Shown in pieces: positions 51,501-63,200 of a stretch of 64,000 nucleotides of DNA. Numbering within the stretch: position 1 is the first letter of the stretch; each line of letters starts with the position of its first letter. The translations under genes and the position numbers were made by a program. Where the stretch lies: NCBI RefSeq assembly GCF_030463565.1, contig NC_134649.1, positions 1,684,001 to 1,748,000 of the forward strand. Reading direction: 5' to 3'. The notes below the pieces were generated by a model. That model saw only the letters and a list, made by a program, of their open reading frames with translations, was not told the origin of the DNA and did not search any database. Source of the DNA: Pelecanus crispus. Lineage: Eukaryota > Chordata > Aves > Pelecaniformes > Pelecanidae.

Positions 51501-54500
51501 TTATCGGCACGTTGTCAAAAACCGCAGTGTTTGCAGCCCTGCACGCTCCTCCTCCTTACCCCATCGCTCCTTTACTTCTAGCAAATGATGTTTCTAGGTG
51601 TCATCGTTAGTTAGACCTGAGGAAAAGTCCTGTTCGAGGACTGAATTGCTCCCGTTTACGCTGAGATCCATGACTAGTCAAAACTAAGCAGATTTGAGTG
51701 GCAGAGAAGTCCTTATCGTGGTCTTCCATACATTCTCATTTAATTGTGTACTGAAGCATCATCCTTATTTTAAAATACATTTAAAATGCCCTAACAGATT
51801 TTTCCCCCCTACCCCCGAGACCGCTAAATCTCCAAACGACGTTATATCTAACACAATCCCTTTAACGCCACATAAATCTTTGCAAATTTAGTGTATATGT
51901 TATTACTAGGTTTTGTAAGAGTGATTCGATGCTAGAAGAGCAATTTACCCAGCATCTACAAATCTGCTCCAATTACCTTGGCTCCCCTAAGAGCATTGCA
52001 AGCACAGTCTGAAGCGATGCCTGCGGAAGCCAGCCAAGCTCTCCATGCGCTACCAGCAGAACATGCCCCAGTTCTTCCACCCACAGAGCTACTGCTCCAG
52101 CCCAGCCGTCCCTGGGATTAACCCTCCCCGTCCCAAAAGCTGGCAGCCTCGCAGGAGAGCACATTTCGTTTAGGGTTAGGGTGATTTTTAGATTTAAAAG
52201 TCTGCACCGACCAAAAGAACCCCCTGGAGCATCACCTCTGTAGAGGATTCAAAGCAGGAAGATCACAGAGAACATCTTCCGTAGCCCGACGGATTGGATT
52301 TCACATGCAAAACCCGTCGTATGAGCTCAGACAATGTCACACAGCCGTGCTCGATATAAAACTTCCACCCTCCGCTACGATCGTTAGCGGAGGTGAACTC
52401 GCAGAACCCCGCCGAGCTCCAGGCTCTCCTCCGCCTGCCCTTCACCAGCTCCCAGGAGCTGCAGCCTCCAGTTTTGGGTGGAAAAACCCTCGCGCCATAA
52501 ACTGCCTATGGCACCACCGGCTGCGTGGGAAAGGGAAACAAACTGCTTTTTGGTTTTTTAAGGAGGAGACTTATACACATACCTCTGCAGGCCAGCAAAC
52601 ACACGATACTTAAGATACGGATAAAACCAGGATTCTCCTAAAGTCCTGGATTTTATTTGGAACAAATTCCCCACCTCTAAATACGAATCCAAAGTGGGAA
52701 TATTGTGACCCTCTTGCAGGAAACCAAGGATATTTAGTACTGTAAACCTTTGCATGCACGTAAGAAAAGAAAAAAAGAAAATGAAAATAAACATGTTGGC
52801 ATTTGCACCATTTTCCCCCTTGGCAATGTCAAGCTCAGAAACCAATTTCTTCTGAAATCTGGTACGATGAAAAGATTACTTAAACTAAATGTAAAAAGAT
52901 ACATTTTCATACATATTTCGGTGCTTTGTGTTACTAATAAATATTACTGATGGAGATGTGATGGCTTACTGCCGCCTAAAGAGAAAACCATCCCGGGAAA
53001 CATTTAAATACCACGTATTATTTCAACTCCTGGAAGCCAGCTCGCTTATTAATGCTAAACATTCTCAGTTAGGGGTGCATTCACCGAGACTGAAAGATGC
53101 AAAAAAAGAAATCTGCTATAAGAGCTTTACTTGAAATTTATACAAGATGACAAGATTAAATTCTCCAGGTCATAGGACATAACAACACATTAACCTTGCA
53201 GAAAGAGAGAAGGTGAAAACGTAACACGAGGGGGTTTTTTCATCGTGCAGCAATATGAGAATATCTAGGGCTGGAATGATGCAAGGCAAGAGCCTAAAAC
53301 TGCCTGAGAACTTAATTTTAATATTAAACCCCTTCTCTACAAACTACAACTATTTCTCTTCTCCAGCCTGTTTGTTGGATGCCAATAACTCTTATTGCCT
53401 TTACAAAACCCCGGCTCTGGCGCCGCATTTCACAATGGCAGGTCTTAAATCACATGCCGCAAAAAAGCAAGGTTTATAGATAAATAACCACGTTGTCGAG
53501 CATTAAACTCGCTGGTCTCTCGAGGTTTAAGTAGAGAGCAGCTACGCGCAGCACCTCGCGCGCACACCTGGCAAGGCAAGAAGCTGCCGAATCTGTCCCG
53601 GCTCTCAATTTGTTCTTACTGAATTTCAGCTTTTTGCGCCGAAAAACCTCATACGCGCCGCGGAGTCCAGCTGCAAGGGGCATCTCGCGCATCTCCCACG
53701 TTTCACGCAAAAACCGGGGGAGCTCCAAGGCCTAGGTCCAAGCCCACCGCCCAACAAGAAAAGCAGCTCCCGTGGCTGTTATTCATATCCCAAGCTGCAG
53801 CTCATCAGCAACGACTGTGGCAATTAGAAAGAAAAGCCATCTCCTCAGCCCCTCACAGCAGACGTAAACCCTGAGCAGGGCAATGCTCACACGTAGCGGA
53901 CGTGTAGTTACCAGGATGCATTTGCACCTTTGGGAGAGCCCCGAGTTTCAGAGCCCTGTTTCCTTTCCTTGGCAGATGTAACGAGGATGAGAGGTAAAAA
54001 AAAATAATAAAAATGTGAGAGTAACCTTAAAAAAGAACGCAAACAGACAAACGTATAGGTTATGTCAATGAGAATCCTTTATAGACAAATTAATTGCATG
54101 CCACGCCGGCTTTCTACAGTGACCATATCATGGGAAGAGCTCATATCAACACAGCAGAGCGTCACCGATCACCGAGATGCATGAAAATTAATGTATTTTA
54201 TTAAGAAAAAGTTGGTCTTTAATTTATGAGGGGGCACAGTGTCACATTGCATAATAGTTTTATGAAGTCATTAGTTTTTGATATGAAACCTGACAAGGAT
54301 TTTCTACGATCAAATCTTTGCTGAGACGTGGGAAGACCTTGAGTCCTAATTCCCGATTGCACGGTTTAGCAAAAGTGCCAATTGGAAAGGTTTTACGATA
54401 TATAAATTTTATCCAGGGATGCTTCGATGATGGGAGAGCTTTTTAACCCTTCAGCAGTTCTCCGAAACCTCCTCTCCTCGCTGCGGGCAGCAGCACCTTG

Positions 54501-56104
54501 CGCAGGAGAAGGCAAGAGGATGGCTTGCCCGCCCGGGCGCGGCAGCGCCGTGATGCCCATTTACCCGGACCGTGCGCAGGACGAGCTTTGGGAAGCGTTA
54601 ATCCCACGCTGCTGGGCAAAAACCCTCCCCGCTTGCTCTGGAGCAGCCCAGCGGTGAAGGTTTGACTGCTGGATCTCCAGCAACGCAAGGAGACACGGTA
54701 TTGTTAAACCCAAAGACGAAACCACAAATATCATAGAATCATCGAATCGTTGAGGTTGGAAAAGCCCTTTAAGATCATCCAGTCCAACCAGTAACCTACA
54801 CTACCAAGTCCACACTAAACCAGTCAAGGGTAGACCAGACTAAACCATGTCCCCAAGTGCCACCTCTGCCCGTTTTTTGAACACCCCCAGGGATGGGGAC
54901 TCCACCACCTCTCTGGGCAGCCTGTTCCAATGCTTGACCACCCTTTCCATGGAGAAATTGTTCCCAATATCCAACCTAAACCTCCCCTGGTGCAGCTTGA
55001 GCCCATTTCCTCTCGTCCTATCACTAACTACTTGGGAGAAGTATTGGGCAGTATATTCAGCTGCCCGTGAGCGGCCAGGCTGTTCCACAGGTGCCAGCAG
55101 TGCCGTGTGGCTCAAAGCATGGGGCTGGGGAAGCAGGAGCCTCCTCAGACAGCAGGGCCAAGCTTTTTTTAATTTAATTTCAGATTTTAAAATCAGTGTG
55201 GCTCCCTGACAGATATGACAAGCATCAACAACAATGCCAAAGCCTGACAGCAGCACTGGAAGAGAAGTGTCCCGGCACCTCTGGAGTTTGCTGCAACCAG
55301 TAAAACCGGAGATCACAGAACCATAGAATCGCTTGGAAGGGACCTTTAAATGTCATCTAGGCCAATTCCCAGGATGCAGGACGGGAGCTGGGAAAACTTG
55401 GCACGAAGCGGAGACTGCGCACGATTTCTCAAAGTTTTTTTTTTTATCGAGACTACCATGACAAAATTAAGATCGCTTTGCATCTCAAATGATGGCGGCA
55501 AATTTTAAGCAGGATTTCAACTATTAAGAAAAAAAAAATAAAATGCTCGACACACACCTTCAACACCACTTATGCACTTCACTCTGTCTCGAACCTCTAC
55601 GTTGTAGCCCTCGAAGGACATGAAGACCCCGTCGGGGTGGTAAGGTGCTCGCTGTGTGTATACTTTGGAGTAGCTATGAGAGAATTCAAACCTGTCATAA
55701 CCATCGTACTGAGCAATTTTCCCATAAACCTCAAAGTATTTCTCTACCCAGCTGAACGGCAGGAAGACCTCGTTGCCTTCCCTCCTCCCTTTAACGGTGT
55801 GCTCGTCATTGATCAGACAGTCAATCTCCTCGTACTTCAGCCCTGGGGCTTTGTTGCCGTTGAAGCCCCCCGCGACCGGAGGAGCCTTCTGCTGCTCCTG
55901 GGGCGATGCCTCCTCGCTCTGCTGCCGGGCCGGGTCGCTCTCGGAGGCGGCAGCGGCTCGGCGTTCGGGGCCGGCGAGGCTGCGGGGAAAGGGGCCGGCT
56001 CTGTCGGAGGAGCATCGGTTCCAGAGCAGCACCGTCACCAGGGTGAAGAGGGCGCAGATGATGATCAGAGTCTTGTAGTTGACCCGAGCTGCCAAGCAAC
56101 GCAT
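47573..56104 (-). CDS. GLCE: GLCE, D-glucuronyl C5-epimerase, three coding exons
   Basis: Golgi type II membrane enzyme that epimerises D-glucuronic to L-iduronic acid in N-sulfated heparosan during heparan sulfate/heparin synthesis. The exons join in frame to 1,818 nt, 605 residues (human 617; the deficit is in the variable stem after the membrane anchor). A short cytoplasmic tail ([11 protein letters not shown]) precedes the hydrophobic anchor [17 protein letters not shown] (about residues 12-28). Tyrosines equivalent to human Y500, Y560 and Y578, implicated in catalysis, are present at 488 (EEYP), 548 (TIYDL) and 566 (RWDY). The start was set at 56104, where human also begins [13 protein letters not shown]; the upstream GTG is not a start. 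Confidence 0.97.
48598..51227 (-). other. GLCE: GLCE intron between second and terminal coding exons
   Basis: AT-rich 2.6-kb intron. It has an A24-type run near 49239-49263 and shorter A/T runs; no mobile element, RNA gene or hidden exon recognised. Confidence 0.7.
51228..51473 (-). CDS. GLCE: GLCE second coding exon
   Basis: Encodes [20 protein letters not shown] through [13 protein letters not shown] to [11 protein letters not shown], part of the epimerase N-terminal domain. Acceptor CTCTCATAG, donor GTGGGT. It contains a potential N-glycosylation site, NLT. Confidence 0.96.
54730..55042 (-). mobile_element. CR1 LINE 3' fragment, GLCE intron
   Basis: Reversed CR1 head (TCATAGAATCATCGAATCGT), then the standard 3' segment; minus-strand remnant [20 protein letters not shown]. 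About 310 bp, 5' truncated. Confidence 0.92.
55314..55380 (-). mobile_element. short old CR1 3' tail
   Basis: CAGAACCATAGAATCGCTTG then GGAAGGGACCTTTAAATGTC on the plus strand, a diverged CR1 terminus of about 65 bp with no body sequence left. Confidence 0.7.
55558..56104 (-). CDS. GLCE: GLCE first coding exon
   Basis: Encodes the tail, membrane anchor, stem and start of the catalytic region, ending [11 protein letters not shown]. The exon itself starts at 56117 after acceptor CTGCAG, leaving a 13-nt 5' UTR stub that contains a two-codon uORF. Donor GTGTGT. The stem is Ala/Ser/Pro-rich and shorter than in human. Confidence 0.95.
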
Positions 56105-56106
56105 AT

Positions 56107-56115
56107 TCACACCAT
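56107..56115 (-). promoter_or_regulatory. GLCE: two-codon uORF (Met-Val-stop) 2 nt before the GLCE start
   Basis: On the sense strand the exon reads GT ATG GTG TGA AT ATG: an upstream ATG at 56115 opens and closes a two-codon frame whose stop is two nucleotides before the GLCE ATG. Such an arrangement can reduce initiation at the main start or allow re-initiation. Confidence 0.6.
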
Positions 56116-57136
56116 ACCTGCAAAACAGAGAGGGGAGAGCTTTTCAGGTGGGGGTGCTTAAAGCCGGAGCTGTTGGTTCTGCTAATTCGGAGCGCCGGCA
56201 GAGCCTGTCCGGCGGGAGCATCGCCACGTGCGCACCACGATGGTGTTCGGTGGGAAGGGGACAGGTGGGGGCACCTAGAAGCGAATTTGGGTTTTTCCAG
56301 CTCTCCATAAGCAACGAGATCAACCGTAGCAAGTCCCGATTTGCCTCCCTCCTGCGACAACCGATTGTTTCACCAAATGCAAAGGACGCAAAGAAGCAGC
56401 GGCGACCGCAGGGCAACTGCTTCTAAATGAAAAGCTTGGTGTTAACGAGATGCTCTGCAACCACCAGCAATCAGCGAACAAATTCTCACCGGCCTCGGCG
56501 CACAGGAGGAAGAGAAATCCTCAGCAGAATATAACCGCCACCTACCCAGCACCGTGAAAGAGGGATTTCCAACAAAACAGCCTGACAATCAAAACCTGAA
56601 GCCTAGAAATACCCGTAGTTCACACAGCTGAAATGACTGAGATATCTACGTAAGAACAGATGGCTCTTTTTGCCTTTTTTTTTTTAAAGCACGAACTATA
56701 AACATTTTCCGAGATGAAAACTCAACATTCAAGGCTGGATCGACTCTTGCCGTTACCGCACCTCAAATGCACTTTTAGAACAAAGTCGTGGAGGAGGAGG
56801 AGCGAGCGGGCTGGTAACGGAGGACTTTACAGAGCCGAGGTGGGGACGGTGCTGGCGGCCCCGAGCCAGGAGCCTCCTGAAGAAGCGAAGGAGGGACTGG
56901 GAAAGTACGGGACCGCCCCAGGGGACAGGACCTCCACGGACACCAGGGGCTCACGTGTCCTGGTCCCCCAGGAGAAGGCAGAAGCTATGTAAACTCTCTC
57001 TTGGAATTTGTATTTTTTTTTTTTTTTCCCCTGCAAGATAAACCTCCCGCTGCATGAAGCGGAAGTGTGCTCCAACACCACTGTTACAGCCCTGGAAAGG
57101 AGCAAGGCTGAGCAGCATGGAAATAAATTCAGAAGT

Positions 57137-57660
57137 TATAGAATCATAGAATCGTGTAGGTTGGAAAAGACCTTTAACATCATCCAGTCCAACCATTAAC
57201 CTCACACTACCAAGTCCACACTAAACCAATTAAAGGGAGAGGAAGAATTTCATGTTTCCTGGCTTGGTGCCTGGATTAGTTTTTAATGGAAGTAAAACTA
57301 GAATAGAATCATTAAGGTTGGAAAGGCCCTCTAAGATCATCAGCCCAACCATCAACCCAACACCCCCATGCCCACTAAACCATGCCCCCAAGTGCCACCT
57401 CTACCCGTTTTTTGAACCCCTCCAGGGATGGGGACTCCCCCACCTCTCTGGGCAGCCTGTTCCCATGCTTGACCACTCTTTCCATAAAGAAATTTTCCCT
57501 AATATCCAATCTAAACCTCCCCTGATGCAGCTTGAGCCCACTCCCTCTCATGCTATCGCTGTTCCTTGGGAGAAGAGCCCGACCCCCCTCCCTGCCCCCC
57601 TGCCAGGAGCTGCAGAGCGATCAGGTCTCCCCTCAGCCTCCTCTTCTCCAGGCTGAACAC
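57137..57660 (-). mobile_element. dimeric CR1, GLCE upstream intron
   Basis: A first CR1 terminus (ATAGAATCATAGAATCGTGT), the GAGAGGAAGAATTTCATGTTT spacer, then a second head (ATTAAGGTTGGAAAGGCCCT) and about 340 bp of CR1 body. Same architecture as at 19206 and 59201 and the longest of the three. Confidence 0.88.
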
Positions 57661-59200
57661 GTTGAAACCATTTAAGCACATTTGCTGAGAAGACCTTACT
57701 TTTGCTGAGGAATGAAGTCCTTCAAACAAATGACATCGCAGGAATATTTAAGATACACTTCATAAAATCCTTATTAAGCACAAGTTTAATTTCGCCTCCC
57801 TACTAAGCCGCAGTATCGGAGCCACTGAGTTAAGTTTTAAACCCTTTGCTTAATTGCAGCCCCATCGGACATCCCCGGGGGCCGCTGGGCAGCCGAGCCG
57901 GGGGGCTCGTGCAGCCCCAGGCGTCCCAGGATGGTTCGGCAGTGCCGGACCCGGCCGGCGGCCAATTCAACAAGGTGCTCCAGAACCGGCTGCAGATATC
58001 GCAGTTGTTCTGCTGATAGGCAGGAGTTAACCATACAGCAATTAAAAAGAGTTCCGCACACCTCCCCCCCCTTTTTAAATGGAAATAATCAATTATCTCT
58101 CACCAGTTTTATGCTCCCATACTGTAAGCACCATCTGGTCATTTAAAACTGGACTTTAAAAGATAAGTGTCTTATTTTCTGAAAGCCCAGTTTACTACAA
58201 GCTTTTAGGGGACATAAATTTATATATAATTGTATTTTTATGGAAATGCTAGCATAAGAATAAATCCAATTTTCTGCATCAGCAGATAATTTTTAGTGAT
58301 GATGCTTTCAGGATGACCTCAACAAATATGCTCTGCTCTTTTTACACAAAGGGATAATTCACTTTTAAATAGCGAACGACATTTCTGACACACTTCACCC
58401 CTACCTATAAAACTCAAAATTAATTAAGCCATCTGGATTACCAGGGGATGGGGACAGAGGGAAGGGGAAACACCATCACCACGCTTTTTACATTCCTATT
58501 AGCCCATGCCCATTACTCCATGGTTTCAAACAGACTCCAGAGCTGCAAAAAGGTCCTGGCTACGCCGTTATACACAGCTTCTATTTTATTTTGGTTCTGC
58601 TGCCTTGGCAAGTAGAGAATTTGGAGCAGCACAAAGCGTTTCCTATGCTTGCCTTGCAGCTCCAGGGAAGAGCAGGTCGAGTCCAGGCTTCGCGGCAACG
58701 CTGCTGAAATATTTAGTTTTTATGAACTATAAATGAACTGAAAAGGACTTGGAAAGAAAAGTGGAGTATTTTCAGAGAACCATCGCATTAAGTCTCACCA
58801 GTCACTGAAAAAAAATCTAGAAATACCAGTGCAGGAGAGAGGCTTATTACATGTTAAATGGATAGATGGATTTTTATTCAACTGCAAAAAAAAAAAAAAA
58901 AAGAATTCAGAATTTCAACAGTAGAAAGAAGTAATTTAAACCCACAAAGGGACTGTGTTGAATTGGTTCATTCCCTCGCTGCTCTTATGAAAAGGATTTC
59001 ATCATACCATACTTAAAAGATTTAAGGAGTACAACACGGGAAAGTAGTTTTAAGGTATGAAGTTAATATATCCATGAGACCCGCGTTTGTTTTCTCTTCG
59101 TTTTGCAGGATGACATACCGAGCCTCTCGAAGGCTGTGCGCCAAAACATCTCCCACCTAAATTTGAAGGCGCAGGCTGTTTATCATAAAAGTCAATCCCT

Positions 59201-59452
59201 ATGGAATCATGGAATCATTTAGGTTGGAAAAGACCTTTAAGATCATCCAGTCCAACCATTAACCTAACACTACCAAGTCCACCACTAAACCATTTAAGGG
59301 GAGAGGAATAATTAATTTCATGTATCCTGGCTTGGTGGCTGGATTAGTTTTTAATGAAAATAAAAACTAGGAATCACTAAGGTTGGAAAGGACCTCTAAG
59401 ATCATCATTCCAACCATCAACCCAACACCCCCATGCCCACCAAACCATGACC
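59201..59452 (-). mobile_element. dimeric CR1, short copy
   Basis: ATGGAATCATGGAATCATTT, then the same spacer (TTTCATGTATCCTGGCTTGG) and the second head (CACTAAGGTTGGAAAGGACC), ending about 70 bp into the second CR1. Confidence 0.86.
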
Positions 59453-60196
59453 CAAGTAACCTGAACCCTCAAGTAATATCGGAGCTACAGGTTTTAAAGC
59501 GCAAATACTTCTCAGAAGCCTGGCGAAAATTCCTTTAACTCCTACGCTGAATTACTACTGCCAGCTACAGAAAAGGCTGCGGCAGAGCGATGCACTGCTG
59601 TTATTTACAGCTGGGACCGACACCCGCACTGGCCTACAGCGACAACGCAATAATCGATAAATTACTACTTGTTTAGTTTTACACTGTTTACGCTTATGTA
59701 GTTGCTGTACAAATCATTATATCAATTCCAATTCAAATGCAACGCGATAGCGTTCCTTACAGAGTCAACGGCTAGTTTCAAATGTATCCCAAAACAGGGA
59801 TGCAATTAGAGAAACTCATTTTGCCAACTCAAGTGAGGTGTCAAGGCTGCTGAAACACAGTTTTCAATATAAAGAACAACTGGGTTAAATAAAAATAAAA
59901 TCTTGCTACCACTGCTTTATTAATGATGCTTGGAAAAAGGACAAATCTTGGTATTCCATGCTGTGAATTAGGAATCCACAGTCCCAGTTGTGCTTCTGAC
60001 AATGACAGATCCAGTTCTGGTGCTCACTTCTTACATAAAACCAAGTTACTTGCATCCTAAAAAGATATCTCTCTCTCTCTTTCCAAGTCCCTTACAAGAC
60101 AGGGTTTTTGTTCTGCAAAACTGTTGAATATATTAAAAGTAAGAATTTTGCTGAAGTCCGGACTATTGCCAGGTTTCTGCGTACTCGAGGGGAAAA

Positions 60197-60262
60197 TCGT
60201 GTGCGTGTGTGTATATATATGCGTGTGTGTATATACACGTGTGTGTATATATACACACACAA
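60197..60262. repeat. TG/TA alternating tract with internal dyads
   Basis: GTGTGCGTGTGTGTATATATA followed by further GTGTGTATATACACG and TATATATACACACACA blocks. Purine-pyrimidine alternation combined with self-complementary TGTATATACA segments favours Z-DNA or cruciform extrusion. Confidence 0.88.
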
Positions 60263-63200
60263 ATTCTTTTTCAATGAGCAATGATTTGACCATTTCCTTT
60301 TGATCAACGCCAGCGTCAGCCAGAACAGTAATTCTCCAGTTCATCCCTTCACTCCCCTTCCAGGTGTGGGAATTGAGAGTACAACCATGATATTTAGCAT
60401 GTCTTTGGTTTTCCAAGTACCATTAAAATATAACTATTCCAATAAATAGAATAGTTTCGTTGAGATATCTCAGTGGGAGTTACAAAGGAGTGTTACTCTG
60501 GAAATGTTAAATTCCAGGAGATGCTATAGCACATCCTCCTCTGTTAGAAATTTTCCATTGCAGCAAGTGATGAGGTTGATGCAACACTTCCAGGCACAGA
60601 CGTGTCCACTGAATCCTTCTGACTTTTCTCTAGTGCTGTTTATACTCACGCTACCTGCACCTACCAACGATCTTAAGCCAAACCTAATTTTAACTGAACA
60701 TCAGAGCCTTTTCCTGAACTCATCTGACCACTGACATTTCATTAACTTCTGTCCTTGTTTTCTTTTTGAAAAGTCGATATTATCAACGTTAAATTATCCT
60801 TTGGCATTATAAAATACTGCATTTTATACAATGTAACAACGATTGCATTTGCTGTCAAAAACCAGCAAGAAGAATCTTTCTTTTTGAAAATCCTGGAGAC
60901 GACAGAGCAAAATTTCAAGCCCAGGAACGAAGCTGCCTCTCCTCCACCGTCACCGTGCTCTACATAAAATACCAAACATCCAGGCAACAGGACAGCCCTT
61001 GTATTAGTCCGAACAACTCTGGAAGAAGAAAGGAAAAGCAAAAAGAAGAATAAAATCTAGAAACAGGAGAACAGTAACTTCTCTAGCAAGCCCTACAAAA
61101 AGGTGGAGCAAAGAAGCTGAGGTTCCTCGGAAGAGCAAGACCCTTGCTGCTCCTGGGTAACTCGTGAGGTTTTTACTGAAGGGCTTTTTCCTGAAAGATC
61201 AGCTATTCCCGGTTTAAGCTGTTTTAACAGGTCTCTGCTTGCATGGGGTCCTCCCAGCCCCAAAAAGTAGTGCTGCTGTTGGATCCTCGTCATTTGGAGC
61301 CTACTCTAGTGTGAGCAGGAGCAGGTTTGATGCCCTGCGCCCCTTCACGAGCACAGCGGAGATGGGCGCATTTCAGACAAATTCATTTTTATATTGTATT
61401 TACAAAACAGAGATAAAATAATGAACCTACAGTTCCTGTCATGTAGTTTGCCTTTTCGTGGCCCTTAGACAAGAGCAAAACACAAATTCTTTTCCTGCTG
61501 AAAGCTCCTAAAACCAGCAACAGAAACACTGGACGTGCTTTGTGGGAGAGCGGGGCGCGATGGGCAGGCGGAGAAGAGGACGGGCACCAAGTCCCAGGCA
61601 GAAACACTCGGCACGGGAACCATCCCGGTGCTTCACTCCTCGTTGCTCAGCTTCAAAGCCCAGGATGAACACAGGAGGCTTCTCTCCTGGACAGAACCAT
61701 CAATTTAGGCCATCTGTACATCCAGCAGGCAATGCCGCAGTCGTCGTGCGCACGGCTGCGTTTGGAAGCGATGCTCTCCAGCGCAGGAAGACCTCGGGGT
61801 GTTTTTCTAGGTGGGAAGATGCAGCTCCCCAGGCACAGAAGCACCCTCTGCGCCTCCCGGGAGGGCGGGAAGGGAGGATGCACACCGAAAAGCACTTTTG
61901 CTTTCCCAATCTCAATCAGCGTGATGTGGGGAATTCATTTTAAACCAAGTGGCGTGGGTAACCTGCAGCAACCCTCGGACTCTCCTTCCCAATCTTGTTT
62001 CACAAAGCGAGATTCAGTTTCTGCAGAGGGGTGAGATTTCAGCGTTGCTGCTCTCCATCTGCCAGCCCACGAGAACATTTTATCCCCAGCGCTTGCGCCG
62101 GTCCTCACAGGGTCTGGGCTTCAGCAGCCTGAACGGATTTCAAGCGGAACGGGACAACTCTGCTGCCAGGAGCGCTCCGAAGCAGCAGCACAGTCCTGCT
62201 GCCCAGGACCCTTCCAGAACCCACATCTTCAGGTGTTTTTCAAGCCTCACTGGCATTCAGAGTTAAAAAAGACAGACTATTAACACAGCGTCACGTGCTG
62301 ACACTGGACACGACGCTTCGCGTAAGGGCTGATGCATTTTACCCAGGCTAGAGGCGAGAATGAAAGCTTTCCCACTGCTCCCCAAGGTCCCAACTGTGCC
62401 CGCTCCCAGTGATGCTGCGGTGACACCGACAGCAGGATGAATGCAGACAGGAATACGGCTGCTGGCCGTGCACTTTTATTGCTTTTTAACCATTACGCCC
62501 ATTTCACCCGGGCGACACAGATACAAACTGCGCTTTCAGATAAGCACGCGATACGAGCTGCCGGGGGCTACTTCTGTGCTGTCACTTTTTTTTTTTGCTC
62601 ACGTTGCATAGATCAGCTTTTAATAACCCAGATCGATGATTTTCCAACCAACAGAGATGACTCACGTTTAACTCGAATTAAAAGCCCCGGAGGATGCATC
62701 ACGTGCAGCAAGAGCCCGACTTCCACGGTTCTGCAACCACCCTACTCACACGAGCAAAGAGCACGAAGTGCTTTGAGCTGGTTAAAAATATTAGACGCTT
62801 TCCTGAACAAATAACTGAGCAAGGACTCAAGAAAGCACATCACAAAGTACATTCCCCAAAAACGCATCGGTTGGCAGCAAGTTAAAGCATTCGCATTTAA
62901 ATTCTCTGCGTTTAAACAATAATCAAAAGTAAGTTGCCCGCTGAGCCTCGGAGGTCTCCGACTACTCTAACACACCAGCTCTGCGTTTGCTCGGTAGGAA
63001 GACAGACAGTATTTTTACTTAAGACCAGGGATTTCTGCTGAATAGCGATAAGCTACCTATTTACTTTGAAGCCTCTACGCCAGACTAAGCTATTTAGTAC
63101 AGAGAGAAAAAAAAAAAAAACAAACCTGAACAGTGACTGCCAATCTGAGATACATTAATTCAATATTTAAAGAAAAGTTACACCGCACAATTTAACAAAA

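Larger units (their letters stand above)
51474..55557 (-). other. GLCE: GLCE intron between first and second coding exons
   Basis: 4.1-kb intron containing two CR1 fragments (54730 and 55314) and a two-unit TTAGGG motif near 52167. Otherwise anonymous AT-rich sequence. Confidence 0.7.

Noticed and set aside
52166-52180. TTAGGGTTAGGG, possible interstitial telomeric sequence
   Set aside because: Only two units, which is expected by chance in a window of this size; no longer degenerate array around it.
56105-56110. GLCE start two codons earlier (reading M-N-M)
   Set aside because: The codon at 56110 is GTG, not ATG; the human protein begins at the ATG at 56104.
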